Source: an uncultured Dorea sp.
Lineage (GTDB): Bacteria; Bacillota; Clostridia; Lachnospirales; Lachnospiraceae
Reading direction: 5' to 3'
Assembly (NCBI GenBank): GCA_910587575.1
Contig: CAJULU010000006.1
Location: 19,541-83,540 of the forward strand
Length of the DNA: 64,000 bases
The notes under the pieces were generated by a model that ran no database searches, had not been told where the DNA came from, and saw nothing but the letters and a program-made list of their open reading frames with translations. Both the position numbers and the translations under genes were made by a program. Of the stretch, positions 33,770-42,183 are shown in pieces. The number at the start of each line of letters is the position of its first letter. Position 1 is the first letter of the stretch.

Positions 33770-34615
33770 GTGGCTGGTCAGATAAAGGTTTATTATACCA
33801 GGCTTCACAATATGGGGGATCAGTTGAATGAACTGATTATTGAGAAATGCTTTGGTTATGAGGTTGTGCGCCGTTCTTTTCTGGACGGGGAACTGTGTGC
33901 AATCGGGAGCTGCCTGGGGATGTATACACTGCACGGAACCTTTCCCATGCGTATCCGTCAGAGGCTCAACGGGATGGTCAGACCCCATGTGTCCATATGG
34001 GGGACGGGATTTATCAATTACACGGACTGTGAGGGCAGATTCTTTAAGCGGGACATGGATTTCTGTGCGGTGCGCGGAGAACTGACAAGAAACCGGGTGG
34101 AGCAGATGACAGGGAGGAGACTGGATATTCCCACGGCTGATGCAGGGATCCTGGCGTCGGAACTGCTCAAAGAACTGCCGCCCAAGTGTTATGACGTGGG
34201 GATCGTGCCCCATCTGTGTGATCTGAAGGATCCAAAGGTACAGGAACTTCTGAAGGCTGATACATTATTGGGCAAAGTCCGGTTTATCAATGTAAAGGAT
34301 GAGCCGCTTCAGGTGGTGAGAGAGATTGCCCAGTGCAGATACATTCTTTCCAGCAGCCTTCACGGACTGATTGTGGCGGACAGCCTGGGAATCCCGAATC
34401 TCCATGTGGTCTTCGGCGACAGGCTTCTGGGGGATGGGTATAAGTTTGACGACTATTATTCAGCTTACGGGCTTACACATTGTCCCTATGACCTTCGGTC
34501 GGAGAAGATTCCGGATCTGGCACAGATTGAAGAACGGTACCAGATCCGCCCCGGGGCGGTTGCAGAGAAGAAGAAAGCTTTAAAGGAAGTGTTTCCGTTT
34601 CCGGTTCAGGAATAA
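33770..34615 (+). CDS. Polysaccharide pyruvyl transferase family protein
   Basis: This 281-residue protein belongs to the CsaB/PS_pyruv_trans family, which adds ketal-linked pyruvate from PEP to sugars of cell-surface polymers. Segments seen include LHNMGDQLNELIIE near the start, SIWGTGFINY, CAVRGELTRNRVEQMTG, and the C-terminal ILSSSLHGLIVADSLGIPNL. The start is a GTG at 33770 with AAAGGGGG 10 bases upstream. Together with two glycosyltransferases it shows the island makes or modifies a polysaccharide. Its N-terminal part is short for the family. Confidence 0.85.
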   Translation: MAGQIKVYYTRLHNMGDQLNELIIEKCFGYEVVRRSFLDGELCAIGSCLGMYTLHGTFPMRIRQRLNGMVRPHVSIWGTGFINYTDCEGRFFKRDMDFCAVRGELTRNRVEQMTGRRLDIPTADAGILASELLKELPPKCYDVGIVPHLCDLKDPKVQELLKADTLLGKVRFINVKDEPLQVVREIAQCRYILSSSLHGLIVADSLGIPNLHVVFGDRLLGDGYKFDDYYSAYGLTHCPYDLRSEKIPDLAQIEERYQIRPGAVAEKKKALKEVFPFPVQE

Positions 34616-34627
34616 GGAGTTACAGCT

Positions 34628-35518
34628 ATGGAACAAAAGATGATTTCGGTAGTCATTCCGACATACAACAGAAAAGAAAAGCTTCCCAGATGCATCGAGA
34701 GTGTTCTGGGGCAGAGTTACCGGAAGATCGAGGTCCTTGTGGTGGACGATGCATCCACAGACGGCACAGAAGAGCTTTTCCGGGAGATTTCGGATCCGAG
34801 GCTTCGCTATCTGCGGTATGAGGTCAACCAGGGAGCCTGCCATGCGAGGAACTATGGTGCACAGCAGGCCTGCGGGGAGCTTCTGGCATTCCAGGACAGT
34901 GATGATGCCTGGCATACGGATAAGCTGCAGAAGCAATACGACTATCTTCTCTCTGAGGGTGCGGATATGTGTTTCTGCGGAATGAACCGGATATCCGAAG
35001 GGGGAAGCCGTTTCTATTATCCGGTACATCCGTTCCACCCGGAACGTGCCCTGGAAGAATTTCTGGCCGAGAACCGGGCCAGCACCCAGACTATGCTGAT
35101 GTATAAGGGCGTGTGGGAGCAGCTTCGGTTTGATGAGAAGATCCGGCGCTACCAGGACTGGGATTTTGGGATTCGTGCGTCCGAACGTTTTTCGCTCTGC
35201 TATCTGCCTGAGGCGCTGGTAGAATCAGCGGTGGGGGCTGACAGTATTTCTGCCAGGGTGACGTCTTATCCTCATCTTCGCCATCTCCATGACAAGCATG
35301 AAGAACTGTACCGCCGGTATCCGGGCAGTGAGGCTGTGATGAACAGGCGTCTGGGAAAGAGGGTACATCATACGGATCCGGCGCTGGCGGCAGCCCATTT
35401 TAAGAAAAGTTTTGGCTTAAGCCGCAGTTTCTATGATCTTGGTTACTGGCTGGCAGACAGTTTCCGGGCACTGGCCGGGAACGGAGGAAGGATGAACGAA
35501 AGGGAGAACGAAGGATGA
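34628..35518 (+). CDS. Family 2 glycosyltransferase
   Basis: A 296-residue GT2 enzyme of the GT-A fold that transfers a sugar from a nucleotide sugar. The N-terminal VVIPTYNRKEKLPRCIESVL is the classic GT2 opening, VVDDASTDGTEELF holds the nucleotide-binding Asp, QDSDDAWH is the DxD-like metal site, and RYQDWDFGIRAS near residue 178 is the probable catalytic-base region. There is no membrane segment. AAGGAG precedes ATG, and the next gene overlaps by 4 bases. Confidence 0.88.
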   Translation: MEQKMISVVIPTYNRKEKLPRCIESVLGQSYRKIEVLVVDDASTDGTEELFREISDPRLRYLRYEVNQGACHARNYGAQQACGELLAFQDSDDAWHTDKLQKQYDYLLSEGADMCFCGMNRISEGGSRFYYPVHPFHPERALEEFLAENRASTQTMLMYKGVWEQLRFDEKIRRYQDWDFGIRASERFSLCYLPEALVESAVGADSISARVTSYPHLRHLHDKHEELYRRYPGSEAVMNRRLGKRVHHTDPALAAAHFKKSFGLSRSFYDLGYWLADSFRALAGNGGRMNERENEG

Positions 35519-36396
35519 CGGCATTCGTGATACTGCATTACCGGGCCATCGATATGACCAGGATATGTGTGGACAGAATCCGGGCCCTGGACGGATGGAA
35601 TCATATCGTGATCGTGGACAATGCTTCACCCAATGGTACGGGAGCGGTTCTGGCCAGGGAATATGCAGGGAATGGTCAGATTACCGTTCTGTTAAATAAA
35701 GAAAATGCCGGATTTGCCAGAGGAAACAACCTTGGGATTGCATGGATCCAGAAGAATCTGGCGGCGGATTTTGTGGTTGTGCTGAATAACGACGTAGAGA
35801 TTCTGCAGAAGGATTTTGCAGTCAGGATCGGCCAGATCTACCGGGAGCATCCGTTTGATGTCCTGGGGCCGGACATCCTGTCTGTTTTTTCGGGAATCCA
35901 CCAGAATCCCAAGAGCCTTAAGGGCTGTACGCTTCAGGCGGTAAGGAGTAAGCGGGCGAAGGTGAAGCGAAGCAGCAATCCCGTTCTGCTTCTTCTGAGC
36001 AGCGGAGAGAAGAACAGCCCTGCCATCTGGAAACGGGTGCAGCGGCGGCAGAGGGCGAAGCAGCAGATTGATTCTTCGGTTGCGGCAGAAGGAATCGTTC
36101 TTCACGGTTCCTGTGTGATTTTTTCCAGGCGTTATCTGGAAGGACATCCGGAACCCTTCTATCCCAGGACTTATATGTATTATGAAATGGAGATTCTGGA
36201 GTGGAGGTGCAGGCAGGAAGGGAACGTGGTCCGCTATGATCCGTCGGTTTCTGTCCTGCACTACCAGTATGTGGCTTCCAAACAGGAATACAGATCCATT
36301 GTCCGGCAGTCGAAATTTGTCATGGACTGTCTGATGGATTCGCTTACGGCGGCTGAGGAACTGATTCTTTCCACCGAAGGGGAGGAGGAAAGATGA
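35515..36396 (+). CDS. Family 2 glycosyltransferase (rhamnosyltransferase-like)
   Basis: A 293-residue GT2 enzyme that resembles WbbL/RfbF-type rhamnosyltransferases: TAFVILHYRAIDMTR at the start, VIVDNASPNGTG, NKENAGFARGNNLGI, and VVVLNNDVEI with the metal-binding NND motif. A basic stretch near residues 140-185 (KSKRAKVKRSS) is unusual and may be a membrane- or partner-binding insertion. It overlaps both neighbours by 4 bases (ATGA), so it is translationally coupled. Sugar identity is not assigned. Confidence 0.85.
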   Translation: MTAFVILHYRAIDMTRICVDRIRALDGWNHIVIVDNASPNGTGAVLAREYAGNGQITVLLNKENAGFARGNNLGIAWIQKNLAADFVVVLNNDVEILQKDFAVRIGQIYREHPFDVLGPDILSVFSGIHQNPKSLKGCTLQAVRSKRAKVKRSSNPVLLLLSSGEKNSPAIWKRVQRRQRAKQQIDSSVAAEGIVLHGSCVIFSRRYLEGHPEPFYPRTYMYYEMEILEWRCRQEGNVVRYDPSVSVLHYQYVASKQEYRSIVRQSKFVMDCLMDSLTAAEELILSTEGEEER

Positions 36397-37268
36397 AGAA
36401 AAAGAAAATCAGTAAAATGTCGCGAAGATTTTATGTTCTGATTTCTTATCTTTCCCCCCGTCTGAATACCAGGCTTCTGTTCCTTAAGAAATTCGGCCGG
36501 CTGCCGGACCTTAAGCACCCGGCCACCTTAAACGAGAAGCTTCTCAAATTAAAACTTGAGGATTACGGAAAGAATGAACTGGTCAGACAGTGTGCGGATA
36601 AATACCGTGTTCGCACATATGTGGAAGAATGCGGCCTTTCACACTGCCTCAATGAACTTCTGGCGGTGTATGACTCGGCGGGAGAGATTGACTGGGACGG
36701 TCTGCCAGAGCGTTTTGTAATGAAATGGAATTTTGGCTGCGGCTACAATCTGATCTGTCAGTCCAGGGAGAAGCTTGACCGCAGCGAAGCGCAGAAGCAG
36801 CTTAAGCGCTGGGGGCGGGAGCCCTTCTGGGCCTATTTCTCAGAACTGCAGTACCGGGGCGTTGACAAGAAGATCATTGTGGAAGAGTATATCGGAAGCA
36901 GGGAAGGCGTTTTGCCCGAAGATTATAAATTCTACTGCTTTCATGGCAGCGCCTATTGCGTGATGGTATGTGTGGGGCGGGAAGAAGGATGGCCCCGTTT
37001 TTACTTTTTTGACAGGGAATTTAAGCTGCTTCGGATTAACCGGGACTCGGTGGAAGCGCCCGGGGATTTTTCACTTCCAAAGCCTGCGGGGCTTGATGAG
37101 GCATTTGCGGCTGCCGACAGACTGAGCCGGGGATTCCCCTTTGTGCGGGTGGATCTGTATCTGACAGAACAGGGAGTGAGGTTTGGAGAAATGACGTTTA
37201 CGCCTGCGGCGGCGTTGGATAATAAGAGGCTTCCCGAGACAGATCTGCTGTTCGGAAGTCTGATGTAG
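36393..37268 (+). CDS. TupA-like ATP-grasp protein
   Basis: A 291-residue member of the ATPgrasp_TupA family, named for TupA of teichuronopeptide synthesis in alkaliphilic Bacillus. Family features are LNEKLLKLKLEDYG near residue 47, ADKYRVRTYVEECGL, the ATP lysine in PERFVMKWNFGCGYN, IIVEEYIGSREG, DYKFYCFHG, and FVRVDLYLTEQGVRFGEMTF at the end. It is likely to attach an amino acid or other carboxylate to a glycan-linked acceptor. It starts by ATGA overlap with the glycosyltransferase gene, and the dehydrogenase gene begins 12 bases later. Confidence 0.83.
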   Translation: MKKKKISKMSRRFYVLISYLSPRLNTRLLFLKKFGRLPDLKHPATLNEKLLKLKLEDYGKNELVRQCADKYRVRTYVEECGLSHCLNELLAVYDSAGEIDWDGLPERFVMKWNFGCGYNLICQSREKLDRSEAQKQLKRWGREPFWAYFSELQYRGVDKKIIVEEYIGSREGVLPEDYKFYCFHGSAYCVMVCVGREEGWPRFYFFDREFKLLRINRDSVEAPGDFSLPKPAGLDEAFAAADRLSRGFPFVRVDLYLTEQGVRFGEMTFTPAAALDNKRLPETDLLFGSLM

Positions 37269-37280
37269 GAGAAGAGAAGG

Positions 37281-38345
37281 ATGAAGATTGCAGTCTTAGG
37301 GGCGGGAAACAGTGGATGTGCACTGGCGGCGGACTATGCCTTCAGAGGGCATGAGGTGACGCTGGTGAAGACATCCCATTCCCTGCATGATGATAATTTC
37401 CGCCATCTGGAAGAGAATGGCGGAGTGATGGTGATGAATGAGTTTGGGCAGGAAAAGGTCTGCCGGATCAGCCATATGACCCGTGACCTGAGGGAAGTCC
37501 GTGGGAAGGCAGCCGTGCTTGTGTGCACCCAGACAGGGGTTCACAGGGATATACTGGAAAGGGTGGTTCCTTATCTGGAAGCCGGGCAGATTCTTCTGAT
37601 CAATCCCGGGTATCTTTCCACAGCCTATGTCCTTGGCCTGGGGCTTAAGGACGGACTGACTGTAGCAGAGGCGCAGAGCAACTTTATAGACGGGCGTATC
37701 ATAAGTCCGGGACAGTTCAAAGTGGGATTCCGCAATGTACGCAATCCCATAGGGGTCTATCCGGCGGACAGGACAGACGAGGCAGTCAGGGTTTTAGATC
37801 AGCTGGGAACGCCTTTTGTGTATCTGAAAAGCGTGGCAGAGGCGGCGCTGCATAATCCGAACATGATTGTCCATACGGTAGGAGCCGTCATGAGCATTCC
37901 CAGGATTGAGGCGACGGGGGGAGATTACTGTATGTACCATGAGGTCTTCACACCGTCGGTCTGGACGCTTCTGAATGCCCTGGACGCAGAAAAAATGAAC
38001 ATCCTGGAGGCGCTTGGTCTGGAACGTCTTTCCTATGCCGAGGCGTGTAAATTCCGCAACAGCCTGGACGAGAAGAGGGAAGGACGGGAAGTGTTCTTTG
38101 AATACGCTTCCATGCCCGAGAGAGCCAAAGGCCCCCAGAGCGTGAATTCACGTTATATCACCGAGGATGTTCCCCAGGGACTGGTGCTGATGGAATCCCT
38201 GGGAAAGGTTCTGGATATTCCGGTACCGGTGTGTACGTCACTGATTGAACTTGCATCGGCTGCTTTAAAGCGGGATTTCCGGAAAGAGGGACGTACTTTG
38301 CAGAGGCTTGGGGAAGAGAATGTCCGTAAGATCCTGCATCTATGA
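37281..38345 (+). CDS. NAD/NADP octopine/nopaline (opine) dehydrogenase family protein
   Basis: Enzymes of this family reductively join the amino group of an amino acid to a 2-oxo acid such as pyruvate, giving an opine. The 354-residue protein has an N-terminal Rossmann fold with VLGAGNSGCALAADYAFRG at residues 4-22, and the C-terminal Octopine_DH domain with the conserved histidine in NPNMIVHTVGAVM. This is the expected size. AGAGAAGG precedes ATG. It lies inside the ATP-grasp/glycosyltransferase operon, 12 bases after the TupA-like gene, so its product is probably used as a glycan substituent. The family is also used for metallophore synthesis, but no nicotianamine-synthase-like gene or metal transporter is present. 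Confidence 0.85.
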   Translation: MKIAVLGAGNSGCALAADYAFRGHEVTLVKTSHSLHDDNFRHLEENGGVMVMNEFGQEKVCRISHMTRDLREVRGKAAVLVCTQTGVHRDILERVVPYLEAGQILLINPGYLSTAYVLGLGLKDGLTVAEAQSNFIDGRIISPGQFKVGFRNVRNPIGVYPADRTDEAVRVLDQLGTPFVYLKSVAEAALHNPNMIVHTVGAVMSIPRIEATGGDYCMYHEVFTPSVWTLLNALDAEKMNILEALGLERLSYAEACKFRNSLDEKREGREVFFEYASMPERAKGPQSVNSRYITEDVPQGLVLMESLGKVLDIPVPVCTSLIELASAALKRDFRKEGRTLQRLGEENVRKILHL

Positions 38346-38454
38346 GGCATGACACTGTGCGGCATACCATAGCTTGAAGCAGAATTCTTCATATCAAACC
38401 ACAATAAGGGATTTCTGTGCGGCAAAATAGCAAGAAAAGAGGCAGAGAAGAGAG

Positions 38455-39429
38455 ATGTCACGCTTTAGCACCGGAAAAAAGATTTATCAGATGGCAAAGC
38501 AGCTTAAGATGCAGCGGGGCGGGTTCACCGCCGCCTATGTTCTGGATGCAGTGCGCTGCAGTTACCGGCACAAGGCTTCGCCGGAGAACTATCTCGTACT
38601 TCGCTTCTATGAACTGAGTGATGAGGAGCGGGCCGGTTATCTGACTTCCGGGCGGTCGGCCATGGCAGACCGGGAACTGAACCGGCGCATGACCGGGGAG
38701 AATGACCGGATCATGTCTCAGAAACATCTGTTTTATCAGAGGTTTTCCGGATTGATACAGCGGGAAAGTATTTATGTGCCAGAAGTTACATACGAGGAGT
38801 TTTCGGCATTTTTCGACAGGCATGAGACGGTGGTCTTAAAGCCGGACATAGGAATCATGGGGCGGGGGATTGAGAAGCTTCGTACGGCAGAGGTGAAAGA
38901 CCGGAAAGCCCTGTTTGAAATATGCCAGGCTAAAAGGTTGCTGGCAGAACAGCTGATCTGCCAGCATGAAGCCTTAGAAGCCATCAGTTCCTGTGTGAAT
39001 TCTGTGCGTATCAACGGAGCCCGTGACCGGAAAGGTATGGTACGGCTGGTTGGAGCCTGTCTGAAATGTGGAAGGCAGGGGGCTGCTGCCGATAACTTCC
39101 ATTCGGGCGGTATCGCCTATCCGCTGGATCTGGAGACGGGAGTGGTCACGGGATCTGGGCGGAACAATACGGAAATCAGAGATTATGAACGCCATCCAGG
39201 GTCCGGGGTCTATATGCCGGGATTTCAGCTGCCCTGCTGGGAGGCGGTCAGAACCTGTGCGGTGCAGGCCATGGAACAGATGCCGGAACTGGGCTATGTG
39301 GGATGGGATATTGCGGTTACGCCAGAGGGGGCGGAACTGATTGAAGGCAACTGCCACTGGCCGGGCGGCAACATCATTCAGCTGGATAAGATCGGGAAGT
39401 ACCCGCTGATAAAGGAGTGCTTAAAATGA
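38455..39429 (+). CDS. Sugar-transfer-associated ATP-grasp protein (third)
   Basis: This 324-residue ATP-grasp protein is related to the two at the start of the island. Seen are ENYLVLRFYELSDEERAGYL in the N-terminal part, VVLKPDIGIMGRGIEKLRT (ATP lysine), SSCVNSVRINGAR, ADNFHSGGIAYPLDLETG, and VGWDIAVTPEGAELIEGNC at the metal site. GAGAAGAGAG lies just before ATG. The 110-base gap after the opine dehydrogenase gene has no terminator that I can see. The stop overlaps the next start. Confidence 0.82.
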   Translation: MSRFSTGKKIYQMAKQLKMQRGGFTAAYVLDAVRCSYRHKASPENYLVLRFYELSDEERAGYLTSGRSAMADRELNRRMTGENDRIMSQKHLFYQRFSGLIQRESIYVPEVTYEEFSAFFDRHETVVLKPDIGIMGRGIEKLRTAEVKDRKALFEICQAKRLLAEQLICQHEALEAISSCVNSVRINGARDRKGMVRLVGACLKCGRQGAAADNFHSGGIAYPLDLETGVVTGSGRNNTEIRDYERHPGSGVYMPGFQLPCWEAVRTCAVQAMEQMPELGYVGWDIAVTPEGAELIEGNCHWPGGNIIQLDKIGKYPLIKECLK

Positions 39430-40484
39430 GTATTTTAACGGAAAATTATCTTGTAAAGAACATAAGGGCCTATCCGGTTCTGAGGAAAAAATTTATGACC
39501 TATATTGAGGGGCTTGATCAGTTTCCGGAGGGGTTCCATAAGAATAAGCTGTTCCATGACTATCTCAAGGTCCGCAGGCACAATCCGGAGAAGAGAGTGT
39601 CCCAGTCCGAGTATATGATTTTCGGTTTCTGTCATCTGAGTACAGAGGAACAGAAAAAATACCTTACAGACGTGGAGGCAACACGTCTGATGCGTCCCTA
39701 TAACAGTGAATCAGAGCCATATCTCAAAAGCAAGGTCCGGTTTCTTACGAATTTTTCCCGTTTTATACACAGGGGATGGCTGTATGTGCCGGAAGCGTCT
39801 TATGAGGAGTTCTGTGAATTTATTTACCGGTATCGCCAGATTGCCTTAAAGCCCCAGTTTTCCAGCTGGGGGATCGGGTTTCTGAAACTGACGGAAGAGG
39901 AATTCCGGGAAAAAGAGAATCCCCGGGAGTTCTATGAGAAGATGTGTGCAGGGAAATACCTTGCAGAAGAATTCGTAGAATCCTGTGAAGAACTGGCGGC
40001 GTTTCATCCTACATCCCTGAACACGCTGCGGGTGATTACCTTCCGGTGCGGGGAGCGGTTTGAAGTATTCGGCTGCGGGCTGCGAGTGGGAAATAACGGA
40101 TTATGTGTGGACAATGCCCATGGGGGCGGGATTTTCTGCGAGATGGATCCGTTGGATGGAAGGATTGTGACCGACGGTATTGATGAGTGTTCTAACAGAT
40201 ATGAGGTTCACCCTATGAGCGGGGTAAGGTTCAAGGGAATGCAGATTCCTCATTGGAAAGAAGTGGTGGAACTGTGCCGGGAGGCATCAAAGGAACTGCC
40301 CTGTCTGCGCGTGGTGGGGTGGGACGTGGCCATCCTTTCGGACGGAACGCTGGAACTGATTGAAGGAAACCATAATCCGGGGATGAATATCGTGCAGGCT
40401 CCGGCGAAACATGGGGTACATGACAGATTTGCAGCCATGCTGCTGGATTATTACGGGGATCCGGCACAATATGCTGAGAAATAG
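39426..40484 (+). CDS. Sugar-transfer-associated ATP-grasp protein (fourth)
   Basis: A 352-residue ATP-grasp protein. Seen are SEYMIFGFCHLSTEEQKKYL, QIALKPQFSSWGIGFLKLT (ATP lysine), SLNTLRVITFRCG, CVDNAHGGGIFCEMDPLDG, and VVGWDVAILSDGTLELIEGN. AAAGGAG at 39411-39417 is 8 bases before ATG 39426, which overlaps the previous stop by 4 bases. It is the last gene of the island and is followed by a terminator. Different N-terminal halves among the four paralogues suggest different acceptors. Confidence 0.82.
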   Translation: MSILTENYLVKNIRAYPVLRKKFMTYIEGLDQFPEGFHKNKLFHDYLKVRRHNPEKRVSQSEYMIFGFCHLSTEEQKKYLTDVEATRLMRPYNSESEPYLKSKVRFLTNFSRFIHRGWLYVPEASYEEFCEFIYRYRQIALKPQFSSWGIGFLKLTEEEFREKENPREFYEKMCAGKYLAEEFVESCEELAAFHPTSLNTLRVITFRCGERFEVFGCGLRVGNNGLCVDNAHGGGIFCEMDPLDGRIVTDGIDECSNRYEVHPMSGVRFKGMQIPHWKEVVELCREASKELPCLRVVGWDVAILSDGTLELIEGNHNPGMNIVQAPAKHGVHDRFAAMLLDYYGDPAQYAEK

Positions 40485-40491
40485 CTGCCAA

Positions 40492-40526
40492 GGGGCTGTC
40501 GGAAAATGAGGTTTTCCAACAGCCCC
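40492..40526. terminator. Bidirectional terminator closing the glycan island
   Basis: The stem ggggctgtcggaaaa/ttttccaacagcccc has arms at about 40492-40506 and 40512-40526 with one unpaired position. It lies between the converging ATP-grasp and GH43 genes. Confidence 0.85.
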
Positions 40527-40531
40527 GAGTC

Positions 40532-42178
40532 CTAATCGACTGCCCTTGTCTCGTCCGCCACATACTCGAAGAAATCAAAGTCCGCATAATGCCGGTGTCT
40601 CACCCGGTCCGCACAGGTAATTCCCACCATGGTTCCGGTAAATTCCCCGTAGCGGCAGTATTCATCCGAAAACCTGGTAGTGTCGAAGATGCGCCCGATC
40701 TTCTGGTAATGTTCATTGTCGTAACTCCACTCAAACCAGGACTTCCGGCCCTGAATGTAAAGCCGCAGAAAGACCGGCACATCATCCACCGGAATCCGTG
40801 TGTTCAGAAATTCTGTCTTCTCCCCGTTTTCCAGGTGAATAATGGAGATTGCGCTTCGTCCCAGGGTTTCGCTGTGGTATTTCCGGAGGTTGATGTAATT
40901 CATGTTATCGTAGTAAAGAATCAGCCCGGCGCTGTGCTGATGGACTTCCGGAATAAATTCCATCTTTGTGGTAATCCTTGCATAGACGCTGGTCAGTTTC
41001 CTCGCAAGGATGCTGACGCGGTTCAGAGACGTGCGGGATTCCTGTCCCCGGATTCTCACGTAACCCGGCCTTGCCTTCACGTCTGCAAATGACTGAGGCA
41101 TAATCCGGGGTGCATAGTAATAATTCCCCAGTTCCTCCCCGTTGAAATCATCAAAATCCGGGATTTTCTGAAATGGCGTTTCCGGCAGGGAAGGTTCCGG
41201 AACTTCCAGCTTCGCCAGGTTGCTGCCGTCTGCCATCCTGAGCCATCCGTCGTCCGTCCACATCATTTTCTGGATGGCGGTCTCCCTTCCCAGGGTACAC
41301 CGCAGTTCCGGGACAAAAGGCCTGGCGGTCAGATGCACCAGATAGACTTCGCCCGTGGGAAGGTCGATATAACTTCCATGGCCGGATTTCTGTAAGACCG
41401 AGTCCGGGTTATAATATCTGGGTTTCAGATGATCCGGGTCGTGCCGCTCATAAGATTCCCCGGGAACGCTGGTGACAATCGGATTCTTCGGATCCTTTTC
41501 ATAAGGCCCCCATACATGCCTGGAGCGTCCCATGGTCACACAATGATTGTATCCCGTGCCGCCTTCGGCACACATGATGTAGTAATAGGCGCCCCGCTTC
41601 GTCAGATGGGGAGCCTCGCTGCAGCCCCGGTCCGTGCCGCCCTGCCACATCCGCCGGGGATAACCAAGGATCTCTTTCTTTTCCGGGGAATACTCCACCA
41701 TACAGATGGCCCCGGGTTTCTCATAACCCTCCCGGGTCTCCCACTCCAGGGAAACGATGTATTTTTTCCCGTCATCATCGTGGAATATGGAGGCGTCAAA
41801 CCCAGAGGAGTGTATATAGACAGGCTCGCTCCAGGGACCTTTCAGATCCTTTGCCGTAACCAGATAATTGTCTACGTCAAAATACCGGGCGTTCATGGAA
41901 TTCATGACGCCGTACACCACATAGAACAGATCCTCTGCCTCGCAGTAAGTCAGACAAGGCGCCCAGATTCCTTTTGCACTTGGAAGCTTCTTTAAGTCAA
42001 CTTCCGTATCGTCTGTCAGAACGTGTGCGTACAGTTCCCAGTTCTTCAGATCTTTTGAGTGATATATCGGAATTCCCGGGAACCACTCAAAGGTGGATAC
42101 CGCAACATAATAATCGTCCCCCTTCCGGCAGATACAGGGATCCGGGTGAAAGCCCGGGAAAATGGGATTCTGGATCAT
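40532..42178 (-). CDS. Glycoside hydrolase family 43 (beta-xylosidase type)
   Basis: A 548-residue intracellular enzyme (no signal peptide) of the GH43 subfamily with an extra C-terminal beta-sandwich, typical of beta-xylosidases. The five-blade propeller contains the general base Asp in GFHPDPCICRKGDDYY, the pKa-modulating Asp in GFDASIFHDDDG, and the general acid Glu in RGCSEAPHLTKRG. It would remove xylose (or arabinose) from short imported oligosaccharides. It lies 5 bases after the GH5 gene, so the two are cotranscribed. Confidence 0.88.
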   Translation of the reverse strand: MIQNPIFPGFHPDPCICRKGDDYYVAVSTFEWFPGIPIYHSKDLKNWELYAHVLTDDTEVDLKKLPSAKGIWAPCLTYCEAEDLFYVVYGVMNSMNARYFDVDNYLVTAKDLKGPWSEPVYIHSSGFDASIFHDDDGKKYIVSLEWETREGYEKPGAICMVEYSPEKKEILGYPRRMWQGGTDRGCSEAPHLTKRGAYYYIMCAEGGTGYNHCVTMGRSRHVWGPYEKDPKNPIVTSVPGESYERHDPDHLKPRYYNPDSVLQKSGHGSYIDLPTGEVYLVHLTARPFVPELRCTLGRETAIQKMMWTDDGWLRMADGSNLAKLEVPEPSLPETPFQKIPDFDDFNGEELGNYYYAPRIMPQSFADVKARPGYVRIRGQESRTSLNRVSILARKLTSVYARITTKMEFIPEVHQHSAGLILYYDNMNYINLRKYHSETLGRSAISIIHLENGEKTEFLNTRIPVDDVPVFLRLYIQGRKSWFEWSYDNEHYQKIGRIFDTTRFSDEYCRYGEFTGTMVGITCADRVRHRHYADFDFFEYVADETRAVD

Positions 42179-42183
42179 GCGTG

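Noticed and set aside
31536..40484. Reading the ATP-grasp/opine genes as a metallophore cluster
   Set aside because: No nicotianamine-synthase-like gene, metal transporter or exporter is present, and the glycosyltransferases and pyruvyl transferase point to a glycan.
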